In this document: positions 33,502-42,448 of the stretch, in pieces | How positions within the stretch are numbered: position 1 is the first letter of the stretch | How the letters are laid out: the number at the start of each line of letters is the position of its first letter | Assembly (NCBI RefSeq): GCF_036186745.1 | Contig: NZ_CP108086.1 | Span: 6,014,001-6,078,000 of the forward strand | Direction: 5' to 3' | Length of the DNA stretch: 64,000 bases | DNA from: Microbispora hainanensis | GTDB taxonomy: Bacteria; Actinomycetota; Actinomycetes; Streptosporangiales; Streptosporangiaceae | Program-made: the position numbers and the translations under genes | Notes under the pieces: generated by a model | Told to the model about the DNA's origin: nothing | Database searches by the model: none | Seen by the model: only the letters and a program-made list of their open reading frames with translations

Positions 33502-34071
33502 TCAGGGCGTGGTCCGGTTGCGCAGCATGGAGTCGAGGGAGTCGACGATCCAGGACCACGATTCGTCCGGGTCGACGGCGGTGTGGCTGAAGCCTCCGCT
33601 CATCTCCAGGTCGACGTAGCCGTGGAAGACGCTGCCCAGCATCCGCACCGCGTGTGTCTGGTCCGGCTCCGCGATGTCGTAACCGCGCAGGATGGCCCGG
33701 GTCATCTGGGCGTGCCTGCCACCGGCGCTGGCTGCCGCCGCCTCGGGGTCGAGCCTGAACCGGGCGGCGGCGTAGCGGCCGGGATGCTCCCGGGCGTAGT
33801 CGCGGTAGGCGGCGGCGAAGGCCGCCAGGGCGTCCCTGCCGGCGCGCCCGGCCAGCGCGTCGGCGACCCGGTCGGCGAGCTCCTCCAGCGCCAGCAGGGC
33901 GATCCCGGTCTTGAGGTCATGCGAGCTCTTCACATGCGAGTACAGACTCGCGACCTTGACGCCGAACCGCCGGGCCAGCGCCGAGATCGTCACATGCTCG
34001 AAGCCGACCTCGTCGGCCAGCTCCGCTCCCGCCCTGATCAGGCGTTCCGTGGTCAGTCCCGCACGCGCCAC
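33502..34071 (-). CDS. TetR-family regulator (WHG-domain type)
   Basis: 189 residues. DNA-binding domain TTERLIRAGAELADEVGFEHVTISALARRFGVKVASLYSHVKS. The C-terminal domain has the Trp-His-Gly-like segment typical of the TetR_C WHG group (MLGSVFHGYVDLEMSGGF). It probably forms an operon with the SGNH hydrolase 19 bp downstream and represses itself from the palindrome in the divergent spacer. Confidence 0.9.
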   Translation of the reverse strand: MARAGLTTERLIRAGAELADEVGFEHVTISALARRFGVKVASLYSHVKSSHDLKTGIALLALEELADRVADALAGRAGRDALAAFAAAYRDYAREHPGRYAAARFRLDPEAAAASAGGRHAQMTRAILRGYDIAEPDQTHAVRMLGSVFHGYVDLEMSGGFSHTAVDPDESWSWIVDSLDSMLRNRTTP

Positions 34072-34115
34072 TACCCTCTCCCTACGTTGCCTTCAACGAT
34101 TATGTAATTTCCTAA

Positions 34116-34127
34116 TGCCTATAGGCA
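34116..34127. promoter_or_regulatory. Perfect palindrome TGCCTATAGGCA upstream of TetR
   Basis: 12-bp perfect palindrome in an A+T-rich divergent spacer, 45 bases before the TetR ATG. Probable TetR autoregulatory site. Confidence 0.55.
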
Positions 34128-34156
34128 AATCGCGCTTCGATGTGCGGTCCACTTGA

Positions 34157-34175
34157 ATATCATGGATGCCGATAT
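34157..34175. promoter_or_regulatory. ATATC-N9-GATAT dyad upstream of PadR
   Basis: 5-bp arms with a 9-bp spacer, 26 bases before the PadR start. The spacing resembles PadR sites (short arms, 8-9 bp apart), so it may be autoregulatory. Confidence 0.4.
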
Positions 34176-34201
34176 ATTCTGGAGTGGTGACATCACGGGC
34201 G

Positions 34202-34573
34202 ATGACGGAACCGGCGTTCCTCGTTCTCACCGCACTCGTCGACGAGCCGCGGCACGGCTACGGCATCGCGCAGGAGGTCGAGCGGCTCTCCGGAGGGCAT
34301 GTCCACCTCAAGATCGGCACCCTGTACGGCGTGCTCGACCGGCTCGCCGCCGACGGGTGGGTGGAGGCGGACCGCGAGGAGGTGCGGCAGGGACGGCTGC
34401 GCCGCTACTACCGGCTGACCGACGAGGGGGCGCGGGCGCTGGAGGAGGAGGCCGTACGGCTGGCCGACAACGCGCGCCGCGCCGTCGAACGGCTGCGGCT
34501 CAGGCAGGGGCTCAAACAGGGGCCCAGACAGGGGTTCAGTAAGGGGCTCAGCGAGGCGGGAGGGCCGGCATGA
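34202..34573 (+). CDS. PadR-family regulator
   Basis: 123 residues from ATG 34202, the position where family members start (MTEPAFLVLTALVDEPRHGYGI). GTG 34187 and ATG 34166 are alternatives with poor ribosome sites. Winged helix: HVHLKIGTLYGVLDRLAADGWVE, wing RLRRYYRLTDEG. A long C-terminal helix ends in a repeat-like GLKQGPRQGFSKGLSE tail. It overlaps the next gene by four bases (ATGA). Confidence 0.9.
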   Translation: MTEPAFLVLTALVDEPRHGYGIAQEVERLSGGHVHLKIGTLYGVLDRLAADGWVEADREEVRQGRLRRYYRLTDEGARALEEEAVRLADNARRAVERLRLRQGLKQGPRQGFSKGLSEAGGPA

Positions 34574-35016
34574 GCGAGCGCCACGACGAACGCAGCGTGC
34601 TCGAGGAGCGCTACCGGCGGTGGCTGCGGCTGCTGGCCGTCGCGGTCCTCGTCCTGTCCTGCGTGCTGGTGCCGCCGCCCATGACGGGGTGGGAGAACGC
34701 GGTGCGCTGGGCCTGCTCGCTCCTGCCTGCCCTGGTCCCGGCGCTGGCGCTGTCGACCGGGTTCCATCGCGACGCCCCGCCGCCCCGCCTGCCCGCGCGG
34801 CGGGCCCGGCTCCTGCTCGTGCTCCCGCTCGCGGCGGGGTGTGGACGCGGGAAGAGGTCCCACGACGGGAAAGCCGCCCCCGGTGGCCGGGGGCGGCATC
34901 GGTCGTGCGGGGGAGCCGGGAGCTATGCCCAGGGCTGGGAGACGACCCAGCTCACGTCGTTGCTCCACTGGTTGGCGTTGTCGAAGGCGTTCGATCCGCC
35001 GTTGCTCGCGATGTAG
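34570..35016 (+). CDS. Short membrane protein downstream of PadR, probably truncated
   Basis: The first 95 or so residues look real: MSERHDERSVLEERYRRWLR, a membrane helix (LLAVAVLVLSCVLVPPP), then two more hydrophobic stretches. PadR genes are often followed by such helix-rich membrane proteins. After LLLVLPLAAG the reading frame runs through the GH54 terminator hairpin and antisense to the end of the GH54 gene, giving an implausible tail. The true 3' part has probably been lost or frameshifted near 34845. Confidence 0.45.
   Translation: MSERHDERSVLEERYRRWLRLLAVAVLVLSCVLVPPPMTGWENAVRWACSLLPALVPALALSTGFHRDAPPPRLPARRARLLLVLPLAAGCGRGKRSHDGKAAPGGRGRHRSCGGAGSYAQGWETTQLTSLLHWLALSKAFDPPLLAM
34873..34897 (-). 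terminator. Strong hairpin after the arabinofuranosidase gene
   Basis: 11-bp perfect stem GCCGCCCCCGG / CCGGGGGCGGC with a TGG loop, 25 bases past the GH54 stop. Actinomycete-type terminator without U-tract; likely bidirectional. Confidence 0.75.
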
Positions 35017-36482
35017 ACGGTGTTGTTGTAGTGGCGCAGGAACCGGTTCGGGAAGTTGTAGGAGGCGAACGACGTGCCCTGGCCGTTCTTGCCCGCCTGC
35101 GGGCAGAAGGTGGCGTCCTGGGCGAACAGCGAGCTGCCGTCGTCGCGCTGCCGGTAGAGCTGGTAGTAGCTGTGCCGCAGGTAGTCGCCGGGGTAGTTCC
35201 TCGACTCGAACGACACGCACGAACTGTTGGCCAGGCCGCTGCGCACGATCCAGGTGGCGTCGTTCTTGTCCAGCGTGGAGCTGGACGAGGTGATCACCGA
35301 GGTGATCGCGTTGTCGTTCTGGTGCCGGATGTAGCGGTCGGTGTAGCCCGGTGTGGTCGCGCGCAGCGAGATCGCCGAGCCGGGGGTGAGCGTGCCGTTC
35401 TGGACGCCGCCCGACGCCGTGGCGTATCCGGCGGCGACGATGTTGGCCTGCACCGCGTTCTCGGTGGCGTCGGACGGATAACCGGACGTCATCACGCCCT
35501 CATAGAAGGTGCCCCTGGCGCTGACGCTGTTGTCGCCGCCGATGCCGAGGATGATGGCGCCTTCCTTCTTCATCGGGTTGTAGCCCGCGACGTTGGGCCG
35601 CACTCCGTTGTAGAAGGTCGACAGGCCGCCCGATTGGGCGTTGCCGCCGCGGATGGCCCAGTGGTTGGGCTCACCCTTGAGGATGGCGGTCAGGAACCGG
35701 TGGCTGATGCTCGGGTTGCCCGCGTTGTAGTGCTGGTTGACGCCGGAGAACAGGCCGTTCTCCAGGTCGGCCATGATCCAGGGGCCGTTGCCCGCGCCGT
35801 AGCCCCAGTAGTTGTTGTTGCCGAAGTAGATGGCCTCCATCGTGCCGTTGCCGTTGTCGCGGCTGTTGGTCTCGGCGTTGCCGTAGTCGAAGCAGCAGCC
35901 GTTGTTGTAGTGGGTGCCGTCGAAGATGGCGTACATGCCCTCGGGCTGGTCGCCTCTGGCCACGCCGTTGGTGTTGTTGTTGCGGTAGCCGGTGCCGGGA
36001 GAGATGTAGACGCCGTACGCCTTGTGGCCGCCGACGGTGACCGGCGCGGCGGTCGCGACGGCGAGGTTGTCGTAGCCGCCCGCGGCCGGGCCGGAGAACC
36101 CCCCGGGAGGCGCCTGGGTGAGGCGGTTGTTGCGGCCGGACTGGTCGTAGATGATCGTGATCACGCAGGTGGTGCCGGCGCAGAACGAGTCCTGCGTCGC
36201 GGCGTTGGCGACGCCGCCCGCGCTCAGCACGCCGATGTCGCGGGTGGCGTTGTCGGAGGAACGGCGCACCTGGTAAAGCGGGCCGTTGTAGTTGCCATAC
36301 AGAGCGCGGGTCGTGCTGTGCGCCGCCACGCACGGCGTGCCGCCCGCGGCGTAGATGTCGCACGGCCCCTGCGTGGCGGCCTCGGACGGTGCGGAAAGGC
36401 CGGCCAGCAGGCCGGCGGCGAGCGTGATCGCCGCGCCCGCGGACAGCGCCGTCCTCTTCAGGTGCCCTGATCGGAAAATCAT
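34923..36482 (-). CDS. abfB: Secreted GH54-CBM42 alpha-L-arabinofuranosidase
   Basis: 519 residues from ATG 36482 (GGAAAG upstream). Signal peptide ends about SAPSEAA (residue 36). GH54 domain 37-355: disulfide-rich N-terminus (GPCDIYAAGGTPCVAAHSTT), vicinal cysteines NNGCCFDYGNAETN with nucleophile Glu204, and acid/base Asp317 in GIGGDNS. CBM42 (about 360-519) has beta-trefoil repeats such as DRYIRHQN, GDYLRHSYYQ and NRFLRHYNN that bind arabinose side chains. It removes arabinofuranosyl branches from arabinoxylan and arabinan. GH54 is mostly fungal, so bacterial copies are of interest. A LacI-type palindrome precedes it. Confidence 0.95.
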   Translation of the reverse strand: MIFRSGHLKRTALSAGAAITLAAGLLAGLSAPSEAATQGPCDIYAAGGTPCVAAHSTTRALYGNYNGPLYQVRRSSDNATRDIGVLSAGGVANAATQDSFCAGTTCVITIIYDQSGRNNRLTQAPPGGFSGPAAGGYDNLAVATAAPVTVGGHKAYGVYISPGTGYRNNNTNGVARGDQPEGMYAIFDGTHYNNGCCFDYGNAETNSRDNGNGTMEAIYFGNNNYWGYGAGNGPWIMADLENGLFSGVNQHYNAGNPSISHRFLTAILKGEPNHWAIRGGNAQSGGLSTFYNGVRPNVAGYNPMKKEGAIILGIGGDNSVSARGTFYEGVMTSGYPSDATENAVQANIVAAGYATASGGVQNGTLTPGSAISLRATTPGYTDRYIRHQNDNAITSVITSSSSTLDKNDATWIVRSGLANSSCVSFESRNYPGDYLRHSYYQLYRQRDDGSSLFAQDATFCPQAGKNGQGTSFASYNFPNRFLRHYNNTVYIASNGGSNAFDNANQWSNDVSWVVSQPWA

Positions 36483-36530
36483 GATGGCTTTCCGTGCCTT
36501 CCTTTGGTGGCGTGCCTCGTGCCAGTGAAG

Positions 36531-36573
36531 TGTTAGCGCTAACAATTGTCGCTGTGAGCCCGCCGTCTCACAG
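36531..36573. promoter_or_regulatory. LacI-type operator and second dyad upstream of GH54
   Basis: TGTTAGCGCTAACA (36531-36544) is a perfect 14-bp palindrome 48 bases before the start codon. Next to it, CTGTGAG-N8-CTCACAG (36552-36573) is a second perfect 7-bp-arm dyad. The first site recurs with one change upstream of the GH43 arabinanase at 46607, so both genes probably answer to the same LacI-family repressor. Confidence 0.78.
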
Positions 36574-37160
36574 TCGTGTATGGGGATCGGTGCGCTCAGT
36601 TTTGGCGTCCTGCCCGTCTCCGTCAAGGCCCCAATTCGGCCGATGGGACGTTTACCCGCGCCATGCGGGTGTTTGTCGACGGCCGATTCCCCAGGGTGAG
36701 GGACCGCGACCGGTCTCGGGTTGACTCTGTCGTGTTGTCCCTGCTCAGTGAATGTTTCGTGATGTCAGGTCTGCCTCTGGGCGCCGGGCGGCTCCGCAAA
36801 GTCGTGAAAGTTTCAGGACCGACGTGCCTATGCCGTCATTCGACCCTTTACCGGCCTTGACCGGCCCGCCGGAATGGCCCACAGTGGCGGGAAGACGCCC
36901 GCCCCGCCCGCCGACCGCGGGCGTCTCATCCTGTCGTTTCCGATCCGAACGACGGAGCTGAATGTTATGGATAACATCCGTTAATCGCGATCACCCGGCC
37001 GCGTCGCGGGGTGTCGATCCGCGGCGGGCCTGGCTTGGCCATGCGTCGCCGCCACGGCGGTGCGATCGCGGACGCGCCCCGGCGCGCCCCGGCATGGCTT
37101 TGGCCCATGGCCGCCGGGGTGCTACGCGGCGATGCGCGGGCTGCCTGTACGGTGCCGGGT
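36574..37160. other. Noncoding spacer with isolated palindromes
   Basis: No convincing gene in about 590 bp. It holds TGAAAGTTTCA (36805-36815), the GAAANTTTC core also seen before the xylanase, and ATGTTAT-GG-ATAACAT (36962-36977). These may control the GH54 gene on one side or the ACT-domain gene on the other; distances are long (about 320 and 185 bp). Confidence 0.5.
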
Positions 37161-37559
37161 GTGACCGGCGAGACCGACCTGCGCATGCTGCTGAGCGGCA
37201 TGCGGCCGCGACTGAACCCGGGCCGCTACGTGTTCACCACGGTGGACGGTGGCGTTCCCGCCGGCGCCCGGCCCGTCGTCACGGTCGCCGAGGAGGAGGG
37301 CCTGACGCTGGTCCTGCCGCAGCAGGAGGCCGACGCCGCCGGGCTGGCGTACGAGTACGTCGCGGGCTGGATCACGCTGTGCGTCCACTCGGCGCTTGAG
37401 GCGGTCGGCCTGACCGCGGCCGTCGCGCGGGAGCTCGCCGCTGTCGGCCTGAGCTGCAACGTCGTCGCGGGTTTCCACCACGACCATCTCTTCGTGCCCT
37501 ACGAGCGCGTCGCCGACGCGGTGGCCCTGCTGGAGGACCTCGCGCGCCGCTCCGCCTGA
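37161..37559 (+). CDS. ACT-domain protein, small-molecule sensor of unknown role
   Basis: 132 residues from GTG 37161. TACGGT ends seven bases before the start, suggesting a leaderless mRNA. The sequence has paired ACT-like folds (RYVFTTVDGGVPAGARPVVTVAEEEGLTLVLP; ITLCVHSALEAVGLTAAVARELAAVGLSCNVVAGFHHDHLFVPYERVADAV). It belongs to the stand-alone ACT_7-type family found widely in bacteria, thought to bind amino acids. No partner gene is adjacent. Confidence 0.85.
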   Translation: MTGETDLRMLLSGMRPRLNPGRYVFTTVDGGVPAGARPVVTVAEEEGLTLVLPQQEADAAGLAYEYVAGWITLCVHSALEAVGLTAAVARELAAVGLSCNVVAGFHHDHLFVPYERVADAVALLEDLARRSA

Positions 37560-37600
37560 CCTCGGACGCCGCCCGCGCTGATGCGGCCCGACCTGCGGGT

Positions 37601-37787
37601 TTGAAACTTTCAAGGACGTTGACCTGCGTTCTGACTGTGTCGCCGAAATCCTTACCGAATGGGCGGACGCCTCTCACCAGGTCTGATGGCGATTCCCCTC
37701 ACCCCAAGGTTTCGGCAGCGTTACGGGAATCATTGACAACTGTGCGATCTCGATCCGATACTTTCGTCAAAGCTCCGATAGTTTTCG
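37601..37787 (+). promoter_or_regulatory. Xylanase promoter with GAAANTTTC-type elements
   Basis: TTGACA (37733-37738) and GATACT (37757-37762), 18 bp apart, form a good housekeeping promoter; the leader would be about 140 nt. CGATACTTTCG (37756-37766) overlaps the -10 box, and CCGATAGTTTTCGG (37775-37788) follows the likely start point. A perfect TTGAAACTTTCAA lies further up (37601-37613). All resemble CGAAA[CG]TTTCG, described before streptomycete xylanase genes. Position over the -10 suggests repression. Confidence 0.7.
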
Positions 37788-37894
37788 GAAGCGTAGGCGT
37801 ACGGCACCGTCGTGGGATGGCCGCCACCACCCGCCCGCTTACGCGCCCCGCAGAGTCGCCGTACGCCGTCTGACCACCCGTCAGGCTTCAGTAG

Positions 37895-38944
<1,050 letters not shown>

Positions 38945-38971
38945 TCCCGCACCCGCACCTTCCGCACCTCA

Positions 38972-39000
38972 TGGCGCGGCGGCCGACGGCCGCCGCGCCA
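38972..39000 (+). terminator. Hairpin terminator after the xylanase
   Basis: Perfect 13-bp stem (TGGCGCGGCGGCC paired with its complement) and GAC loop, 28 bases after the stop codon. No U-tract. Confidence 0.75.
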
Positions 39001-39134
39001 CTGTGCTTCCGGCGCTCGGCTGCGGGGCGCTGGGGCGCGTACTCCAGCAGGCCGGGGACGGCCGCGTGGGCGTCCGGCGGCGTGCCGCGGCGAGCCGTGC
39101 TCGCGCGACGCGCCTCGCCCGCGGTGCACCTGTC

Positions 39135-39362
39135 TCAGAGTTTGTGGAGCTTCTTGTACGGGGTCAGGATTCTTTCCTGCTGCGATCGGAAATCGACGAC
39201 CACAGCCACCCCCTCCTCGACTTCCACGACCACGCCGAGACCGTACGAATCATGGCTGACCTGGTCGTTCACACTGAACTGCTCGACAGGCGGAGCGGGG
39301 GGCGGGGGCTTGAAGGGACTGGTGGGCAGGTGACGGCGGGACGCGCCGCTGGCTGGCTTCAT
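39135..39362 (-). CDS. Small conserved protein with a Tudor/UvrD-C-like domain
   Basis: 75 residues. A proline-rich N-terminus is followed by a compact beta-barrel-like segment (VNDQVSHDSYGLGVVVEVEEGVAVVVDFRSQQERILTPYKKLHKL). It resembles the C-terminal Tudor-like module of PcrA/UvrD helicases, which touches RNA polymerase. Stand-alone versions are common and uncharacterised in actinobacteria. The start ATG 39362 has only a weak ribosome site. Confidence 0.7.
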   Translation of the reverse strand: MKPASGASRRHLPTSPFKPPPPAPPVEQFSVNDQVSHDSYGLGVVVEVEEGVAVVVDFRSQQERILTPYKKLHKL

Positions 39363-39475
39363 CTCGTCAAGTATGTGCTGCTCGCGGAACTGGTCACAAC
39401 CAACCCCCGGTCTTGGGGCCGCCGCCTTTCCGCGCTACCCCCGAGCGGCGGGCGGGACGGGAGGCCGGCCGCCGG

Positions 39476-40057
39476 TCAGGGTCGCCAGGCTTCCTGATAA
39501 TCGGCGTGCCAGTTGTACGCGGACGCCTCCAGCCTCAGCAGATGCTCCGCCTGGGCGTGTTCCTCGATCGCCAGGTAGAGCTCCTTGACGAGCACGGATT
39601 CCAGGTAATCCAGACGGCTCCGCTTCGCGGCCAGGTCCCGCTCCAGTTTGTGCGAGCCGGGCTCCCCGGCGTCCGCGTTCCTGCGCGCCTGGTCCAGATC
39701 CTCACGGACGCGGGCGCGCAGGAACGCGATCAGCCCCGCCAGCACGGCTTCCGCCCGATGTGCGCGGGCCCTGCGCGCATCGGCCACGATCTCGCGATAA
39801 CGAGCGGCGAGGACGGGCCCGTCCTCGCTCATGTGGTCGGGGCTCATGTGGTCGGGGCTCATGTGGTCGGGGCCCACGTGGTCCTGGCTCATGCGGTCCT
39901 GGCTCATGTGGTCCTGACGGGGAAACCGCCACAGAAGCGCCTTTCCGCCGGCAGGCTCCTCGTCGCCGGTGGCGAAGGCGTCCCCGAGGAGCTCCGCCGC
40001 GAGCAGGGGGCGGTTGCGGACCAGCTCCAGGAGCGTCCCCCGATTGATCGTCGTCAT
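39476..40057 (-). CDS. DUF6221-like hypothetical protein with DHMSP repeats
   Basis: 193 residues from ATG 40057; an alternative start further up (40090) lacks support. N-terminus TLLELVRNRPLLAAELLGDAFA is helical. Residues about 47-77 are tandem DHMSP/DHMSQ/DHVGP units. The C-terminal half (LAGLIAFLRARVREDLDQAR, then KLERDLAAKRSRLDYLE, ending YNWHADYQEAWRP) resembles the DUF6221 family of actinobacterial small proteins. Function unknown. Confidence 0.65.
   Translation of the reverse strand: MTTINRGTLLELVRNRPLLAAELLGDAFATGDEEPAGGKALLWRFPRQDHMSQDRMSQDHVGPDHMSPDHMSPDHMSEDGPVLAARYREIVADARRARAHRAEAVLAGLIAFLRARVREDLDQARRNADAGEPGSHKLERDLAAKRSRLDYLESVLVKELYLAIEEHAQAEHLLRLEASAYNWHADYQEAWRP
39827..39916. 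repeat. Six 15-bp tandem repeats in the DUF6221-like gene
   Basis: Unit GCTCATGTGGTCGGG (plus strand): three perfect copies, then three variants. They encode the DHMSP-type pentapeptide repeats. Confidence 0.92.
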
Positions 40058-40174
40058 GGCCAGGAGGTTACATGGAGTAGTCATGCGCACGCCAAACGTC
40101 GCTGACGTCGGCTGAGGTGGTTTCCTACCCTCCGGTGGAAGCTCTCTCCACCCATGTGGGTCCCGGCCACACGA

Positions 40175-41488
40175 TCATGGTGTCGCTTTCTCCGCCGGGC
40201 CGGGCCCGTCGGGCCGCTTCGGTGCGCCTGTCGCGTCCCCGAACTGGCGGAGCGCCCGCTCGGCGATCTCGCTGGAGAGCCTGCCCATCACGGATCTGGC
40301 CCGGCCGAACGTCTCCGTGCCGAGCTGCACGGCGACGTCGAGGCCCTCCGCTCCCGTCTCGAGCACCTTGTCGCGCACCTCCGCTCCCGTCTCGAGCACC
40401 TTGTCGCGCACCTCCGCGGCCGCGTCCGCCCATCGCCTAGCGTCCATCGACTGCCGATCGCGCTCGATCCCGAGCCGTCCGTGGAAGTCGACGACGGCGG
40501 TCGAGACGTGGTTGCTCGACTGCACCAGGGCCGGGACCGTGGTCGGGTGCAGCAGCACCTTCGTGTTGGCCGCGGCGGCGGCCGCCTGCATACGGGCCAG
40601 CAGGTGCTCGGTGCACCGGGAGATGAGCTCCAGGCGGTTCTGCCGTGCGGCTCGAAGCGCGAGGCGATGCTCGTCCAGCTCCTCCGGAGACGCCTCCAGC
40701 ACCCGGTCGAGTTCGAGCACGGCGATCGCGTCCTGCAACTGGAAGCAGCGGGCCAGAACGGCCAGCCACTCCTGGACCTTGACCTCGGCCTCCTTGGCCG
40801 TCTTGGCGAGGTCGCCGATCTTGGCCTTGTCGTCCATCTTCTCGGCGATAGCGTCGAGCTGACGCAACGCGTACGCCTGGGTCCGTGCGATCGTCACCGG
40901 CGTGGCCTGCATCTTCGACCACGTGACCTCGGAGACCCGGCCCACCTGCTCCCGGATGGTCATGGTCTCCTCGATCAGGAGGTCCACTCCGATCATGTCC
41001 GCGACCACGGCGTCCTTCTGCGCGCGGAGCACGTCGTCGACCTTCTCGTCGATGGCGGCGAGATAGTCGGTGATCTCCTCCATGGTCTGCTGCATCGCGA
41101 GCTGCGCCATGAGCCCCGCGGCACCGGCCAGGACCGCCGGGTTGGTCAGGAACGATCCGGGCTTCACGATCTCCATGAGTCCCTTGATCTTTCCGTTCTC
41201 CGTCAGCACGGCTCGGCTGACGTCCCGTTTCGACCCCTTCATCAGGGTGTACTTTTTCATCGCCTGGGCGGACTTCTCGGTCAGCTTCACCCAACGGCCC
41301 GCCTTGGCGGCTATATCGGACCCCACCTGTACGGCTTCGGCCCCGGCGCCGAGAGCGGATCTGAGCCGTTTCAGTCCGAGATCCTTCGACGGCAGTCCCT
41401 CGGACATGAGGAAACGGTCCACGGCCGCCGGATTCCCGATGACCGCCAGGCCATCGCCGTCGCTGATCAGCTCAATCTCGTCGTCCAT
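40175..41488 (-). CDS. Conserved hypothetical helical protein with one hydrophobic segment
   Basis: 437 residues. A short globular start (IELISDGDGLAVIGNPAAVDRFLMSEGL) is followed by a hydrophobic hairpin candidate (FLTNPAVLAGAAGLMAQLAM, about 112-131) and some 250 residues of nearly continuous amphipathic helix (EEITDYLAAIDEKVDDVLRAQ onward). A perfect duplication EVRDKVLETGA occurs twice near the C-terminus. No catalytic motif or signal peptide is visible. The layout of a hydrophobic segment in a long helical bundle recalls alpha-pore-forming proteins, but this is only shape-based. It is monocistronic. Confidence 0.7.
   Translation of the reverse strand: MDDEIELISDGDGLAVIGNPAAVDRFLMSEGLPSKDLGLKRLRSALGAGAEAVQVGSDIAAKAGRWVKLTEKSAQAMKKYTLMKGSKRDVSRAVLTENGKIKGLMEIVKPGSFLTNPAVLAGAAGLMAQLAMQQTMEEITDYLAAIDEKVDDVLRAQKDAVVADMIGVDLLIEETMTIREQVGRVSEVTWSKMQATPVTIARTQAYALRQLDAIAEKMDDKAKIGDLAKTAKEAEVKVQEWLAVLARCFQLQDAIAVLELDRVLEASPEELDEHRLALRAARQNRLELISRCTEHLLARMQAAAAAANTKVLLHPTTVPALVQSSNHVSTAVVDFHGRLGIERDRQSMDARRWADAAAEVRDKVLETGAEVRDKVLETGAEGLDVAVQLGTETFGRARSVMGRLSSEIAERALRQFGDATGAPKRPDGPGPAEKATP
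40346..40411. repeat. Perfect 33-bp duplication in the helical hypothetical gene
   Basis: Two identical 33-bp units abut and encode EVRDKVLETGA twice, exactly three heptad-like helical turns, so the duplication keeps coiled-coil phase. Confidence 0.92.
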
Positions 41489-41739
41489 CGTCGGCTCCTG
41501 AAGTGCGAGCAGGGAAAGCGGTTCCTCGCAATGCGCTGCGCGTCACAGTATGCCGGGAAATCCCATGAGAAAGCTCACTCTATCCGAGCGGAAAGGCCAC
41601 GGGGTTTCGTGAAGGGCGATCCCGTGTTTGCGACATTCGCGCGTCACTTTTCACCAGAATGGCCCGATACCCCCGGGTCGCGGCCGGTCGGTGTCAGTAT
41701 GTGATCAAGGTTTCCCCCCGACCGGCAAAGGACGTCCGC

Positions 41740-42393
41740 ATGAACAACCCTGCCCGGATCGCCGTGACCGCACTGACGCTCGCCGCCTCGCTCGCCGCCG
41801 TGGTCCCGGCCTCGGCGGCGTCCGACCAGCCGCTCAGCCGTACGCAACTCAAGAAGCTGCTGGTCACGACGAAGGACCTCGGCAAGGCAGGGGGCACGGT
41901 GCCCATGGATCTCAAGCGGCTCGACCTGACCGGGCTTGAGATGGACGACGCCCGCTGCCTGACCGCCGCGCGGGCGTTCGACGCGGTGTTCGACCGGCCG
42001 GCGCAGAGCGCCCTCGTCCTGTGGCGGATCTCCGGAGGGGAGCGCCTTTACACGGGCGACGCCGCCACGCTCAAGAAGATGACCTCCGCCGCCCAGCGGG
42101 TCGCCACGGCCTGCGACGGCGCGGGCGACCGGCGTAACATGGTGAAGATCGTCAAGCGTGCGCCGGGCAAACTGGGCCAGGAGGCCTACGCCTTCGAGGT
42201 CCAGGACTCGAACCCGGTATACGAAGGGCAGGGCACCAAGCTGTACCACTTCGACTACGTGGTGATCCGGCACCGATCGGCGGTCGCCGTCGTCCAGGGG
42301 ATCAGCGTCGGCGCGAACCACTGGAAGGACACCATGACGCTGGCGCGTAAGGCCGCCGCGAAGCTCGTCAAGGCCTACCCGCGCCACCCCTGA
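41740..42393 (+). CDS. Secreted protein of unknown function (PknH-sensor-like)
   Basis: 217 residues from ATG 41740 (AAAGGAC nine bases upstream). Signal peptide MNNPARIAVTALTLAASLAAVVPASAAS. The mature part has two conserved cysteines (DDARCLTA, VATACDG) and alternates helix and strand (AYAFEVQDSNPVYEGQGTKLYHFDYVVIRHRSAVAVVQGIS). The layout resembles extracellular sensor domains of the PknH type that are linked by disulfides. It is followed by a strong terminator and no partner gene. Confidence 0.75.
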   Translation: MNNPARIAVTALTLAASLAAVVPASAASDQPLSRTQLKKLLVTTKDLGKAGGTVPMDLKRLDLTGLEMDDARCLTAARAFDAVFDRPAQSALVLWRISGGERLYTGDAATLKKMTSAAQRVATACDGAGDRRNMVKIVKRAPGKLGQEAYAFEVQDSNPVYEGQGTKLYHFDYVVIRHRSAVAVVQGISVGANHWKDTMTLARKAAAKLVKAYPRHP

Positions 42394-42404
42394 CGGCACG
42401 CCTG

Positions 42405-42444
42405 ACGGCGGGGCCGGGGAGGAGAGCCTCCCCGGCCCCGCCGT
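42405..42444. terminator. Very stable bidirectional terminator
   Basis: Perfect 18-bp stem ACGGCGGGGCCGGGGAGG with an AGAG loop, 12 bases after the plus-strand stop and 5 bases after the minus-strand amidase stop. It serves both convergent genes. Confidence 0.9.
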
Positions 42445-42448
42445 GCTT

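Noticed and set aside
39827-39916. Regular 15-bp repeats considered as a CRISPR array
   Set aside because: The units are directly adjacent with no unique spacers and encode in-frame pentapeptides.
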